A stretch of DNA of 64,000 nucleotides from CAWKEY01 sp963848675 (GCA_963848675.1 CAWKEY010000032.1:12772-76771); one strand, 5' to 3'; positions 47,154-56,030 are shown, counted from the first letter of the stretch. The notes: generated from the sequence alone by a model not told the origin. Made by a program: numbers and translations.

Positions 47154-48884
47154 ATGCATAAAAACTTTCTTACCGTTATTGTTAGCGCCATGCTGCTCTT
47201 TGTACCCTTCTGGAGCCAGGCGGCTATTGACTTACCACCGACTGCAAAGGTCGAATTGGGGCCTGTGGAAGACGTTTGTTCTGACTTTACGCCGGCCGAA
47301 TGGCGCAAAGAGCAGGTCATTGATGGCGTCACAATTCAGGAATCACGCCTATGTACCCCTGATAATCCGGCTGATATTGCCGCTTTCGTGAAAGGTACCA
47401 ACAATATTTCGATGTCCACCTTGATGGAAACTCAGCTTGCGGCTGACGCCATCACGATGTCAGATGACATCGATGGAGATGGTGACCCCGATAAAATCGT
47501 GATCAAGCTTGAGGTCGTCGAGCTGAATGGACATTCGCCCGACATGAAGGAGCTAAATACTACTTTTGATATTGCACCGGGGGTTCAGCCTACTTTTTGG
47601 GTATATGCACCTAAAACCCGGGATATGTCCACGTTGAGTCTCTACGAAACGCAAGCTAATTCGTTGTTGCGTGTGCCTTCCCCCGTCATTCGTGTTGAGC
47701 AGGATGATGTAGTTTGGTTGGTGTTGGAAAATACCCATTATCTACCGCATTCTATTCATCTCCATGGAGTGGATCATCCTTTTATGGATCGTGCCGGTCA
47801 CGGTAACGATGGGGTAGGTCAAACCAGTAACATGGATACCATGCCGGGCGAAAGCAAGACCTATGTGATCAAGCCCCGTCAGCCAGGCACTATGTATTAC
47901 CATTGCCATGTGCAGCCGCATACCCATATTCCAATGGGGCTGCAGGGAATTTTTGTCGTAGAGGAAAATCGTCCCAACAATTGGCCGCAAACGCTGAACG
48001 TCGGTGCGGGTCAGGTCCGTCACCCATCCGTAGCGGTTCTTGAAAAATATGCCCGGGAATATGATTTGCATTATGAATCGGCGGATAAAGAGCTACATGA
48101 GGTGATTGCAAGATCAGCCAATGATCCGCGATTAATCGCTAAGCACATGAACTTGGAATACGACATCACCGATGCCACCGACGATTATTTCATGCTCAAT
48201 GGCCGCTCCTTCCCTTATACCTTAAGGGAGTCATTGATTCATATGGAAGAAAATCAAAAAGTTAAGCTCCGTATTTTGAATGGACATACGGAGGCTTTTG
48301 CTATGCATATTCATGGACATAAACCCATCATTACCCATTACGATGGTGTCGATAATGGCCCCGGCTCCTATATTCAGCGTGATACACATACAATGGTACC
48401 TTCACAGCGTATTGATCTGGAATTGAGCGGTGTAGACGATGGTTTGAATAGTTTTGGCCAAGGCATCTGGATGTTCCATGATCATGTCGAAAAATCGTTT
48501 ACAACTAATGGACTGGGTGAAGGTGGTGATATCAGTCTGGTTGTTTATAAGGGCTTCCAGGATGAAAAAGGGATCCCAATGGCACATGGCATGAGCCTGG
48601 CGCCCTATTTTTCCAAGGCCATGTGGGAAGGAAAATATCCTATTTGGCAAGATTATGACACCTGGCGGAGCCTGGGTTTGCCGGAGCTACAAGCAGGCGA
48701 TTCGAGTCAGAACGCAATGCCTGCATCAACACCTAAAGACAGTGCCGCACCTAAGCCGGGAAGCGTTGCTCAAGGATCTTTCTTTGGAAAATTGTTCTTT
48801 GGCTTCCTATTGGGATTATTGAGTTATCTGCTGATCGTTAACTGGCGTACTATTTATGGGCGTTTTCATAGCTGGGTAAAGTAA
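47154..48884 (+). CDS. Membrane-anchored multicopper oxidase
   Basis: 576-residue exported copper protein: signal peptide (about 1-23), two cupredoxin domains and a C-terminal TM anchor (about 538-560; GKLFFGFLLGLLSYLLIV). The first domain holds IHLHG (His202, His204) and YHCHVQPHTHIPMG (His250, Cys251, His252, with type-1 ligands Cys251, His256, Met261). The second holds MHIHGH (385-389) and FHDH (442-444), completing the trinuclear site. A DxDGDGDPD calcium-like loop lies near 104-114. The type-1 copper motif in the first domain is unusual for laccases. The substrate is unknown. A hairpin follows. Confidence 0.88.
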   Translation: MHKNFLTVIVSAMLLFVPFWSQAAIDLPPTAKVELGPVEDVCSDFTPAEWRKEQVIDGVTIQESRLCTPDNPADIAAFVKGTNNISMSTLMETQLAADAITMSDDIDGDGDPDKIVIKLEVVELNGHSPDMKELNTTFDIAPGVQPTFWVYAPKTRDMSTLSLYETQANSLLRVPSPVIRVEQDDVVWLVLENTHYLPHSIHLHGVDHPFMDRAGHGNDGVGQTSNMDTMPGESKTYVIKPRQPGTMYYHCHVQPHTHIPMGLQGIFVVEENRPNNWPQTLNVGAGQVRHPSVAVLEKYAREYDLHYESADKELHEVIARSANDPRLIAKHMNLEYDITDATDDYFMLNGRSFPYTLRESLIHMEENQKVKLRILNGHTEAFAMHIHGHKPIITHYDGVDNGPGSYIQRDTHTMVPSQRIDLELSGVDDGLNSFGQGIWMFHDHVEKSFTTNGLGEGGDISLVVYKGFQDEKGIPMAHGMSLAPYFSKAMWEGKYPIWQDYDTWRSLGLPELQAGDSSQNAMPASTPKDSAAPKPGSVAQGSFFGKLFFGFLLGLLSYLLIVNWRTIYGRFHSWVK

Positions 48885-48893
48885 GCAACTTGA

Positions 48894-48919
48894 TGCCGCG
48901 GATTTAATTTTCCGCGGCA
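48894..48919 (+). terminator. Hairpin after the multicopper oxidase
   Basis: TGCCGCGGA and TCCGCGGCA form a perfect 9-base stem with an 8-base AT loop, 9 bases past the stop, then AAGCTTATTTTCC. This is a likely terminator, with a weak T-run. Confidence 0.7.
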
Positions 48920-49025
48920 AAGCTTATTTTCCTCAAGAGCCGGTCTGTCGCAAGTAAGACCAAGGCACGGATAACCAAATAACGGGTTGTGAGCTGCTCT
49001 TATTACGTTTTTTCAGTTAAGGTCT

Positions 49026-49589
49026 TTATCTGAACGTGCGATCGTTGTTAACATGATCATCCCGGCGGCTCCAGCGATTTGACCTGCCATGCTCTGATAC
49101 TCTTTGTTCAGCATCATGATCATCTCTGTCTCTGTTTTCCCGATGAGGCTTACCGGTTTGTCTTTCTTGGTGATGATCCGGCTGATGATCTCCTCGATTT
49201 CTCATCTGTTCAGGGCGTCTTGTCTGCGAAGAGCCGGTATAGTCAAAGTCATCCCGTCCTCGGTCGCTATGCTGCTGGCGTGGTCCCTGGCCGGCATCGT
49301 GGCTGCGATGGTGGTTATCTGAATTGTGTTGTTGCCAGTTACCAGGAAACTTGGGGAATCGACGAGAGTCCTGGTATTGGTTCTGTTGGCGGTCAAAATA
49401 TTCTCTCCCTGAATGGTAGCCTCTATAAGGGTTTGGCGCTCCGCCATAATAGCTTCTTTGCATGACGGTATAGCCGCCTCCATAGGAGGCGTTGTCAGGA
49501 TAATAGCCATATTGTCGAGGATAATGGGCACAAGCACTTAATAGGACTATTAATCCGGGCAGCGTTATTATTTTTGATAGGGCATTCAT
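49026..49589 (-). CDS. His/Arg/Asp-rich lipoprotein
   Basis: Lipoprotein with signal MNALSKIITLPGLIVLLSAC (lipobox LSAC), about 187 residues. A Tyr/Gly-rich part (GYYPDNASYGGGYTVMQRSYYGG) is followed by a long low-complexity tail rich in His, Arg, Asp and Gln (RNRGDHQPDHHQERQ and similar). Such tails are likely unfolded and could bind metal or surface polymers. No family recognised. It is convergent with the oxidase and divergent from ppnN. A start 12 bases upstream (MDII) is possible. Confidence 0.7.
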   Translation of the reverse strand: MNALSKIITLPGLIVLLSACAHYPRQYGYYPDNASYGGGYTVMQRSYYGGAPNPYRGYHSGREYFDRQQNQYQDSRRFPKFPGNWQQHNSDNHHRSHDAGQGPRQQHSDRGRDDFDYTGSSQTRRPEQMRNRGDHQPDHHQERQTGKPHRENRDRDDHDAEQRVSEHGRSNRWSRRDDHVNNDRTFR

Positions 49590-49705
49590 GATTATATCCA
49601 TCAAGATATACAGTGTGACTAAAGCATAGTCAAAGGACACTGAATGCCGAATGAACAATTGATAACAGCCCTGATTGATCCCGATTTACAGATAGTTAAA
49701 GGAAG

Positions 49706-51079
49706 ATGATGAAATATGATGTCGTTGATGCGCGCATTTCCCCCGAAGGCCGATTGGATGTGCTCTCCAAACTCGAAGTCAGTAAATTACTTGATACCAG
49801 CCAAGGCGGACTCTATAGGATATTTCGCAACTGTTCGCTGGCCGTACTAAATTGTGGAAACGCGCTTGATGATGGCAAGGAGTTGCTGGAGCGTTATCCT
49901 AATTTTGAGATTCGAGTGCTTCAGGAAGAACGCGGCATCAAGCTCGAAGTTTTGGGTGCGCCGGCGCAAGCTTTTGTTGATGGACAGATGATTAAAGGCA
50001 TCAATGAACATCTGTTTGCGGTGCTGCGTGACATCATCTATGTCAGTGACGAGATCAATGACAATCCAAAGTTTAAGCTGGATACCTCGAATGGCATCAG
50101 TAATGCCGTATTTCATATACTGCGCAATGCCAATATTTTGCGGCCCATGGCCAATCCCAACCTGGTAGTGTGCTGGGGCGGCCATTCCATAAGCCGTAAA
50201 GAATATGATTACACCAAACTCGTGGGCCATGAACTGGGCTTGCGCGGCCTGGATATTTGTACCGGCTGCGGACCAGGTGCAATGAAAGGGCCTATGAAGG
50301 GCGCAACTATCGGTCATGCCAAACAGCGTATCAAAAACGGCCAATATCTGGGCATCTCTGAACCCGGCATTATTGCGGCCGAATCACCGAATCCGATTGT
50401 CAATGATCTGGTTATTTTGCCGGATATTGAAAAACGCCTGGAAGCTTTCGTCCGCACCGGGCATGGCATTGTGGTATTTCCTGGCGGCGCCGGTACCGCG
50501 GAGGAAATTCTTTATATTCTCGGGATTTTGTTGCATCCTGAGAATCAAGACATGCCGTTCCCGCTGATATTCACCGGGCCTGATAGTGCTGAAGATTATT
50601 TTAAGCATATTGATCAATTTATTGCCGGAACGCTCGGTAAAGAGGCACAGCGGCGCTATAAAATTATTATCGATGACCCCGAGTGGGTAGCCCGTGAGAT
50701 GCAAGAGGGCATCAGGCAGGTACGCAACTTCCGTAAAACAAAAGGTGATGCTTATTATTTCAACTGGTCGCTCAAAATTGATCCAGTCTTTCAACAACCT
50801 TTTATCCCGACCCATGAAAATATGCGTAATCTAGCCCTGCACAAAAAACAGGCCCCGCACGAGTTGGCTGCCAATCTGCGTCGCGTTTTTTCGGGCATAG
50901 TCGCTGGCAATGTCAAAGATGAGGGCATACGCGCCGTTGAGCAACAGGGCCACTTCGAGATATGTGGCGATGCCGGCATCATGCAATTGATGGATGCTTT
51001 GCTGGCCTCTTTTGTGTCCCAACACCGCATGAAACTACCGGGAAAGAAATATTTACCCTGTTACCGCATCATTCAGTAA
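49706..51079 (+). CDS. ppnN: Nucleotide 5'-monophosphate nucleosidase PpnN (YgdH)
   Basis: Cleaves purine and pyrimidine nucleotides to base and ribose-5-phosphate; regulated by (p)ppGpp in E. coli. The length of 457 is close to E. coli PpnN. The central LOG/Rossmann domain has WGGHSISRKEYDYTKLVGHELGLRGLDICTGCGPGAMKGPMKGA and the nucleotide-binding VFPGGAGTAEEILYILG. An N-terminal DUF4478-like part (LSKLEVSKLLDTSQGGLYRIFRNCSLAVLNCG) is present. It starts ATGATG after GGAAG. Confidence 0.94.
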   Translation: MMKYDVVDARISPEGRLDVLSKLEVSKLLDTSQGGLYRIFRNCSLAVLNCGNALDDGKELLERYPNFEIRVLQEERGIKLEVLGAPAQAFVDGQMIKGINEHLFAVLRDIIYVSDEINDNPKFKLDTSNGISNAVFHILRNANILRPMANPNLVVCWGGHSISRKEYDYTKLVGHELGLRGLDICTGCGPGAMKGPMKGATIGHAKQRIKNGQYLGISEPGIIAAESPNPIVNDLVILPDIEKRLEAFVRTGHGIVVFPGGAGTAEEILYILGILLHPENQDMPFPLIFTGPDSAEDYFKHIDQFIAGTLGKEAQRRYKIIIDDPEWVAREMQEGIRQVRNFRKTKGDAYYFNWSLKIDPVFQQPFIPTHENMRNLALHKKQAPHELAANLRRVFSGIVAGNVKDEGIRAVEQQGHFEICGDAGIMQLMDALLASFVSQHRMKLPGKKYLPCYRIIQ

Positions 51080-51114
51080 GCAGCGCTTAATTTATTTCAA
51101 ACACGAGAGAGAAC

Positions 51115-51561
51115 ATGAGCAACGTATTTAGTTTTATCGGCACTGTTGGCAGAGATGCAGAAGTACGCTATTTACCATCCGGGCAGGCAGTATTAAATGT
51201 CACGGTAGCCAACAATGTCGGCTTTGGCGATAAACAACAAACGCTGTGGGTACGAGTCGCATTATGGGGTAAACGCGCCGAAGGCAGCCTTAAAGACTAT
51301 CTGAAAAAGGGCCAGCAGGTATTTGTTTCCGGGGAATTGACGCAACGCGAATTTCAGGCCAATGATGGCACAACCAAAGTCAGTCTCGAGGTGAGTGCCG
51401 CTGTTCTTGAATTGGTCGGCCGAGCTTCAGAAGTTAGAAAATCTGAACCGGGGGCGTCCAAAAACCCTCAGCGCGCTGGAACACAAGGCCAGCCGCCGGC
51501 GCAATCCGGACAAAGTCATGATAATTTTGATGTCCCGTATGATGACGATATTCCGTTTTGA
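51115..51561 (+). CDS. ssb: Single-stranded DNA-binding protein
   Basis: 148-residue SSB. The OB fold (about 1-105) includes NVFSFIGTVGRDAEVRYLPSGQAVLNVTVA and LWVRVALWGKRAE. A Gly/Gln-rich linker and the acidic DDDIPF tail for partner proteins follow. ACACGAGAGAGAAC precedes the ATG as ribosome site. Confidence 0.95.
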   Translation: MSNVFSFIGTVGRDAEVRYLPSGQAVLNVTVANNVGFGDKQQTLWVRVALWGKRAEGSLKDYLKKGQQVFVSGELTQREFQANDGTTKVSLEVSAAVLELVGRASEVRKSEPGASKNPQRAGTQGQPPAQSGQSHDNFDVPYDDDIPF

Positions 51562-51616
51562 ACCGTCAACCACCCCATAGGGTTGCGATACTTGAGTTAG
51601 CTGTTCAGGCAGAATA

Positions 51617-52063
51617 ATGCAGAAAATACCCGAAAAAACAGGCGGCGGCCGACAAAAAATTCAGATCCGAGAAAGCGGAATTTTGGTCGCGCAGGGTAAA
51701 AGCAAAAGACTTGCGGCCATGGGTAAGACAACGCCAGATCCATTGCCGACTGAAAATTGGTCTTGCACATCCGAACAAGAACCCATAGGTGGCTTAAAAC
51801 CGGAAGTCGCTGTAGAGTTAAATAAAGCCCGCGTTCTGATCAACGACAAGATAACGGCAATAATGAACAGTTTTCCGGCTGGCAGGCAAAACAAGCTGTT
51901 TAACTTCAGATTTGGTTCGGTCAGTGAAATAAAAACCATGACTATCAAAGCAGCTTTTGACGTGTTGCATATTGATAATAATCGGGTGAAGATGAAATTG
52001 CTCGCCGGACTGGATTATTATGGCAATCATACGAAAAACGACAAAAATCAACCGGTACTTTAA
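51617..52063 (+). CDS. Hypothetical protein
   Basis: 148-residue soluble protein, not recognised. A basic N-terminus (GGGRQKIQIRESGILVAQGKSKR) is followed by a linker and a region LKPEVAVELNKARVLINDKITAIMNSFPAGRQNKLFNFRFGS that looks folded. No signal peptide or membrane segment. It lies between ssb and a VOC gene in the same direction (55-base gap), so it may share their transcript. Confidence 0.6.
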   Translation: MQKIPEKTGGGRQKIQIRESGILVAQGKSKRLAAMGKTTPDPLPTENWSCTSEQEPIGGLKPEVAVELNKARVLINDKITAIMNSFPAGRQNKLFNFRFGSVSEIKTMTIKAAFDVLHIDNNRVKMKLLAGLDYYGNHTKNDKNQPVL

Positions 52064-52092
52064 CCGCCTGTCTCATTAAGAGGATCTTAACC

Positions 52093-52476
52093 TTGTCAGA
52101 CAACATTAACCTAAAACTGCATCATGTCAGTCTTATTGTTTCAGATACCGAAAAAGCCTTAGAGTTTTACCAAGGCATATTAGGCCTTAAAACCTGCCAG
52201 CGCCCCGATTTGCCATTCCCCGGCGCCTGGCTGGAGCTGAGTGATCAGCAGATTCATCTGCTCGAACTGCCTAATCCGGATCCCGTCTCGGGTCGCCCTG
52301 AACACGGCGGCCGTGATCGGCACACCGCCTTTACCGTTTCTGATATCACTATCATTCAACAAAGACTGGAGCAGCGGGGCATTACCTTTACCATGAGTAA
52401 ATCAGGACGGAAGGCCTTGTTTTGCCGGGATACCGCTGGTAATGCCATAGAATTCATTCAGACCAATTATAATTAA
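52093..52476 (+). CDS. VOC-family (glyoxalase/dioxygenase fold) protein
   Basis: 127-residue single-module VOC protein with two beta-alpha-beta units: LHHVSLIVSDTEKALEFYQGILGL...WLELSDQQIHLLELP and HTAFTVSDITIIQQRLEQRGITFTMSKSG...FCRDTAGNAIEF. The metal ligands of glyoxalase I (His, Glu, His, Glu) are plausible but cannot be fixed. The start is TTG at 52093, with GAGGA 8-12 bases upstream. Substrate unknown. Confidence 0.85.
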   Translation: MSDNINLKLHHVSLIVSDTEKALEFYQGILGLKTCQRPDLPFPGAWLELSDQQIHLLELPNPDPVSGRPEHGGRDRHTAFTVSDITIIQQRLEQRGITFTMSKSGRKALFCRDTAGNAIEFIQTNYN

Positions 52477-52485
52477 GGTATTACT

Positions 52486-53343
52486 TTGAAAGTGAAGTTT
52501 TCAATAGTCGTCTTATTATTGCTTTCTGTTTGCTCGGTGTGTACTGCTCAACCCGCTGCAACAGCTTGGTCCAGGGTTGCGCAACCGGCAAAAACGGGTG
52601 ATGTGGCCCGGAGTATCGGAACTTATACCGCTGGTTGTTTGCGCGGTGCGGTTTCGTTACCGGAGAATGGAGCCGGCTATCAGCTTATGCGACTGTCTCG
52701 AAACCGGGTATATGGCCATCCGGATTTGATTAATTTCATTAAACATATTGGGCATGCCGCTGCCTTGCAACAATGGGGCGTCTTGCTGATTGGTGATCTG
52801 GGCCAGCCGCGCGGTGGCCCGACTCTAACCGGACATCGCAGTCATCAGACCGGACTGGATGTTGATATCTGGTATTTACTTTCCGATGTAGCGGCAATGC
52901 GCAGTTTGCGATTTGATGAACGTGAAACCTGGTCTGCCCCTTCAGTGCTTTTTCACAAATCCGACCAGATAAATCCTGCGCAGTGGTCAATTGCTCATGA
53001 GCAGGTGCTGGAAGCGGCGGCACGCTCACCCGAAGTTGAACGCATTTTCGTTAATCCCGGCGTTAAAAGGCAGCTATGCACACGCAAGACAGCGCACGAG
53101 TGGCTAAACAAGATTCGCCCCTGGTGGGGGCATGACGACCATTTTCATGTTCGTCTCAAGTGCCCGCTAAACAATCCTGACTGCCGCGGACAAGAAGCTA
53201 TTCCAGATGGAGATGGTTGCGATGCAACATTGGCCTGGTGGTTTTCCGAAGAAGCCCGGCAGAGGCTTGCCGAAATTCGCAAACAGCCTCCTGCGCCACC
53301 GCCTTTACTTCCCTCGCTGTGTGACGCTGTATTGCGAGAGTAA
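52486..53343 (+). CDS. mepA: Penicillin-insensitive murein endopeptidase
   Basis: Zinc LAS-type peptidase that cuts D-Ala-mDAP crosslinks in the periplasm; 285 residues. Signal peptide (TTG start; KFSIVVLLLLSVCSVCTAQ), then GLRGAVSLPENGAGYQLMR-like, GDLGQPRGGPTLTGHRSHQTGLDVDIWY (zinc His and Asp) and WWGHDDHFHVRLKCP (His pair). C residues (CLRG, CTRK, CPLNNPDC) match MepA disulfides. It starts 10 bases after the VOC stop. Confidence 0.94.
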   Translation: MKVKFSIVVLLLLSVCSVCTAQPAATAWSRVAQPAKTGDVARSIGTYTAGCLRGAVSLPENGAGYQLMRLSRNRVYGHPDLINFIKHIGHAAALQQWGVLLIGDLGQPRGGPTLTGHRSHQTGLDVDIWYLLSDVAAMRSLRFDERETWSAPSVLFHKSDQINPAQWSIAHEQVLEAAARSPEVERIFVNPGVKRQLCTRKTAHEWLNKIRPWWGHDDHFHVRLKCPLNNPDCRGQEAIPDGDGCDATLAWWFSEEARQRLAEIRKQPPAPPPLLPSLCDAVLRE

Positions 53344-53650
53344 AATGTACTGATGATTTTGAATTTATTTTTTGCAGTTTTTGGCTATTTTGGCGACTTT
53401 TTGAACGCGCGTGTTTGATTTTCCAGCAATTGTTCTGATCTCGAATGTCGTTCAGAACTAAACATAGCCTTTATCAATAAAATACTTTAGAATTAAACCC
53501 TAAATCGGAGTCGTACAGCGTTCATAGCACAAGCTACAAACTCCTAAAATCACAGTAATGCTCTTATACAACCAGCATTCATCACAATGCCAAGGTTTAG
53601 TCAAACGCCGTTATCAATTAAATAACAGTAATCGTGTTAATAACTTATCA
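53344..53650. other. Intergenic region before tRNA-Lys
   Basis: 307 AT-rich bases between mepA and the tRNA. It should hold the tRNA promoter. I see no gene, clear terminator or repeat. Confidence 0.4.
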
Positions 53651-53726
53651 GGGGTGTTAGCTCAGTTGGTAGAGCAGTGGACTCTTAATCCATCGGTCCG
53701 GGGTTCGAGCCCCCGACACCCCACCA
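53651..53726 (+). tRNA. tRNA-Lys (anticodon CTT)
   Basis: 76 bases with encoded CCA. The acceptor stem GGGGTGT pairs with ACACCCC; D arm GCTC-AGTTGGTA-GAGC; anticodon arm GTGGA-CTCTTAA-TCCAT, giving CTT; T arm CCGGG-GTTCGAG-CCCCG. The foreign-looking region (AlpA, trb genes) starts just downstream, so its 3' end is a likely attachment site. Confidence 0.97.
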
Positions 53727-53733
53727 ATAAAAT

Positions 53734-53769
53734 CAAGCCTTGTAGCGGTTTTCGTTCCAAGGCTTTTTT
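53734..53769 (+). terminator. Terminator after tRNA-Lys
   Basis: AAGCCTTG, 14-base loop, CAAGGCTT followed by TTTTG; an ordinary rho-independent stop a few bases past the tRNA. Confidence 0.85.
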
Positions 53770-53904
53770 GTTCACGGTGCTTTTTACGGTGCTTTATGTA
53801 ATTAATAAACAGCTATTGACATTTTACGCATTGCTTGTGAGGCATTCGAACCTTGCCCTCTTTTAGAGCAGTATGGCATATTTTTTGAGATTTCTTTAGC
53901 TCAC

Positions 53905-54030
53905 CTAATATAAAAAAGCCGCATCATCATCTTCTACTATTTTTGCGCCAAATTCATCACCAAGAATTTCAAGCCTTTCTTGCTCTAAAATCGCCACCGG
54001 GTCTTTTAATCTTTTTATAGATGGAATTTT
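53905..54030 (-). other. In-frame open extension after the AlpA gene
   Basis: After the TGA of the AlpA-like gene the same frame stays open for 41 codons: KIPSIKRLKDPVAILEQERLEILGDE, then GAKIVEDDDAAFLY and TAG. Composition looks like real coding (charged helix, acidic end). It has no ATG; a GTG (VAILEQ) is the only usual start. It may be a separate small gene, a remnant, or the true C-terminus cut off by a point mutation. Confidence 0.4.
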
Positions 54031-54201
54031 TCACTCCGCACCATCCAAAAAATTATTAATCTGGTCTAGTCTCCACCGCATTGGCCGCTCAATTGCTGGC
54101 TTAACAAACTTTCCGGCCTTTCTCATTTTGTAAAACCAGTTGCGGCTAACATTAAGCATTGCAACAACCTCATCCAGCTTTAGATATTTATGCTCTATCA
54201 T
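54031..54201 (-). CDS. AlpA-like DNA-binding regulator
   Basis: 56-residue helix-turn-helix protein: YLKLDEVVAMLNVSRNWFYKMRKAGKFVKPAIERPMRWRLDQINNFLDG. This is the pattern of AlpA/MerR-like small regulators that control excision of integrated elements. I start at MIEHKY, with AAAGG ahead; a GTG at 54231 is also in frame. Its place near the tRNA end of the island fits an excision control role. No integrase is seen in the window. Confidence 0.8.
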   Translation of the reverse strand: MIEHKYLKLDEVVAMLNVSRNWFYKMRKAGKFVKPAIERPMRWRLDQINNFLDGAE

Positions 54202-54227
54202 GTTGGCAAAACCTTTTATTAATATGT

Positions 54228-54311
54228 TCACATAATTTTTTTTTGCTTCTGCAATGACGGCATCTTCAGCATAGCAATAATTCTTTTTTGTGGTGTTTTT
54301 GCTTTTTTCAT
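54228..54311 (-). CDS. Possible 27-residue ORF
   Basis: Lys-rich frame MKKAKTPQKRIIAML... between the AlpA gene and the next upstream ORF. TTGAGGTAATT precedes the ATG, a good ribosome site. Its stop lies 27 bases ahead of the AlpA start. It may be a leader or translational coupler. Low certainty because of size. Confidence 0.3.
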   Translation of the reverse strand: MKKAKTPQKRIIAMLKMPSLQKQKKIM

Positions 54312-54313
54312 AA

Positions 54314-54496
54314 TTACCTCAAAAGTGTTTGATTAAGCGGATAGTCGCTCTTGCCATCCGAATTCAGCATAATTTCGATGGCTTTTGGATCGGCGAGAGT
54401 CGCCAACATTTTCGGGCCGCGATCACGCTCCCGTTTGATTTTGGCGCCTGCTATTACAGAGCCCTTTGATTTGTCTTGATGATGTAGATTTGGCAT
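54314..54496 (-). CDS. Small hypothetical island protein
   Basis: 60-residue basic protein with no family recognised: MPNLHHQDKSKGSVIAGAKI, then KRERDRGPKMLATLADPKAIEIMLN. It is the first gene of a short leftward set (this, a 27-residue ORF, AlpA). Very AT-rich DNA upstream (54530-54585, TATATA runs) could hold the promoter. Confidence 0.5.
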   Translation of the reverse strand: MPNLHHQDKSKGSVIAGAKIKRERDRGPKMLATLADPKAIEIMLNSDGKSDYPLNQTLLR

Positions 54497-54695
54497 AGAT
54501 TAATTGCATCGATAAAATAATTCGATGAGATATTATACTATATATTGATATAAAAAATATATATATTATTTATATAATGAGGTTTTTTATTGGGATAAAC
54601 GAAAATTATTTTCCTCATTTATTGTTTTGTGGTTTTCGTGGGTTTTTTACGTTTGCTGCTTTTTCTTTCTTCAGTTTCTCCATAGCCTCCTTTGT

Positions 54696-54937
54696 TCATT
54701 GTCTTGTGATGAAGGCTTGATGAGACGGCAGTATTAAAGATACGCGCTTATAGCCTTCTGCTAGTCCTCTGAGCTTGCTGCCCGCTCCATAATCCGTAAA
54801 GACGGATTACCTTTGCCGTTGGATAAATCTGATATAAATGATGTAGATACCCCGACATTTTCGAGAGTTGTTCTTTCGTGTCCCCCGTTCTCATCAAGTT
54901 TTCGAAGGATATTGGTAAAGAATATGTGGCTATGCAA
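54696..54937 (-). pseudogene. XRE-family regulator of a conjugative element, frameshifted
   Basis: From a TTG at 54937 the minus strand reads HSHIFFTNILRKLDENGGHERTTLENVGVSTSFISDLSNGKGNPSLRIMER, a clear lambda-repressor-type helix-turn-helix, then stops at 54761. Shifting frame gives GSKLRGLAEGYKRVSLILPSHQAFITRQ to 54696, the kind of C-terminus found in KorC-like regulators of conjugative elements. The linking middle part is shorter than usual, so deletion and frameshift are both possible. Confidence 0.65.
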
Positions 54938-55276
54938 GCTAATTATTGCCCGAGAAATTAAGCGGCTAAATTTTTTGGCAGTTTTTTTCCGGGTATTTAA
55001 GGGGCTCTATGGATTTAATGTACGATGCTGTCTCTTAAAATAAATACTCACTATATCGAATACAAATTAACTGTGATTGCTCAATTCGAAAGTGAAGCAC
55101 GTGACGATCTTTTCCGCCCATCTAATCATAGGCATTCAATCGTGGATTATCCCTATCGGAAACATTAATGCGTAGTAAACGAACACTTGCAGTGTTGTTA
55201 TCCGATTGCTTAGTTTATAAGACAGAAAAACGCCTGAACGGAGTTTATAGTACGGATTCTGTGCCAACCGCTTTAT
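54938..55276. other. Intergenic region in the island
   Basis: About 340 AT-rich bases between traX and the XRE remnant. I see no convincing gene; the open frame continues upstream of the XRE start for about 20 codons (KKTAKKFSRLISRAII) without an ATG. Confidence 0.35.
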
Positions 55277-55984
55277 TTATAAGCCAAAATCATAGACGTA
55301 GACAAGCCTCGTTGATAACCAAAGAAGGGTTAAATGCAGCGGGTAGACATAATAAAATAGCCACTGATAACGGGGCACCGGAATAGTGACGGCGGTGCTG
55401 GCGATCAAAACGGGTAGGGCGGCGAAAGCCCAATAATTGCCGTTAATAATACGGAGTAATAGCAAGGCTACCACGGCTATTATCAAGGCTGCGATTCGCG
55501 GCGTTTTGCAGTACCACCAGAGTGCGATCCCAAACGCTAAAACAGGCCACCAGAACTCTACTGATGAACCGCCGACAATAAATACAGCGCAAGCGATGAG
55601 ATAGCCCCTGATTGTCTGTTGCTCAAGGCAGTAAATAATCGCCGTCAGTGACAATAAAGCAAACAGGATGTTTAACGGCCACCATCCTGCTAACAAGCCA
55701 CCCAAGGCGATGAAGGGCGGTGTTGCCAGGAGGCCAAAGAGTGCCAGACGTTTCATGGTTCGGCTATGTGCTCCGCGCTTATAGGCATCTGGCCGAGCCA
55801 GATTATAAGCCAGCACAAAAACGAAAAGTGGCATGGCTATGCGACCGGCGTTAAATAAGGTGTGCGATGCATCGTGTAGCAGATATTTATTGGTATGATC
55901 CGCTACCATAAGGAGTAGAGCCAGCCATTTAAGGGCTTCAAGCGTGCCATCCGATACCACTACGCGTGGGTATTGCATTGTCAT
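55277..55984 (-). CDS. traX: TraX/TrbP-like membrane protein
   Basis: 235-residue membrane protein of the TraX family (F-pilin N-acetylation in F plasmids; TrbP in IncP). EALKWLALLLMVADHTNKYLL at the start, RIAMPLFVFVLAYNLAR, RLALFGLLATPPFIAL, and FYYVYPLHLTLLWL at the end. About eight helices. It ends the leftward trb set. Confidence 0.88.
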   Translation of the reverse strand: MTMQYPRVVVSDGTLEALKWLALLLMVADHTNKYLLHDASHTLFNAGRIAMPLFVFVLAYNLARPDAYKRGAHSRTMKRLALFGLLATPPFIALGGLLAGWWPLNILFALLSLTAIIYCLEQQTIRGYLIACAVFIVGGSSVEFWWPVLAFGIALWWYCKTPRIAALIIAVVALLLLRIINGNYWAFAALPVLIASTAVTIPVPRYQWLFYYVYPLHLTLLWLSTRLVYVYDFGL

Positions 55985-56030
55985 TTACTGCTGGCTGCTA
56001 ACGACGATACGACGTGGAACATAGGCCTTT

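Noticed and set aside
54813..55043. Rightward 76-codon frame
   Set aside because: It is the opposite strand of the XRE regulator remnant, whose helix-turn-helix is recognisable.
55168..55386. Rightward 72-codon frame
   Set aside because: Overlaps the end of traX, has no family look and no ribosome site.
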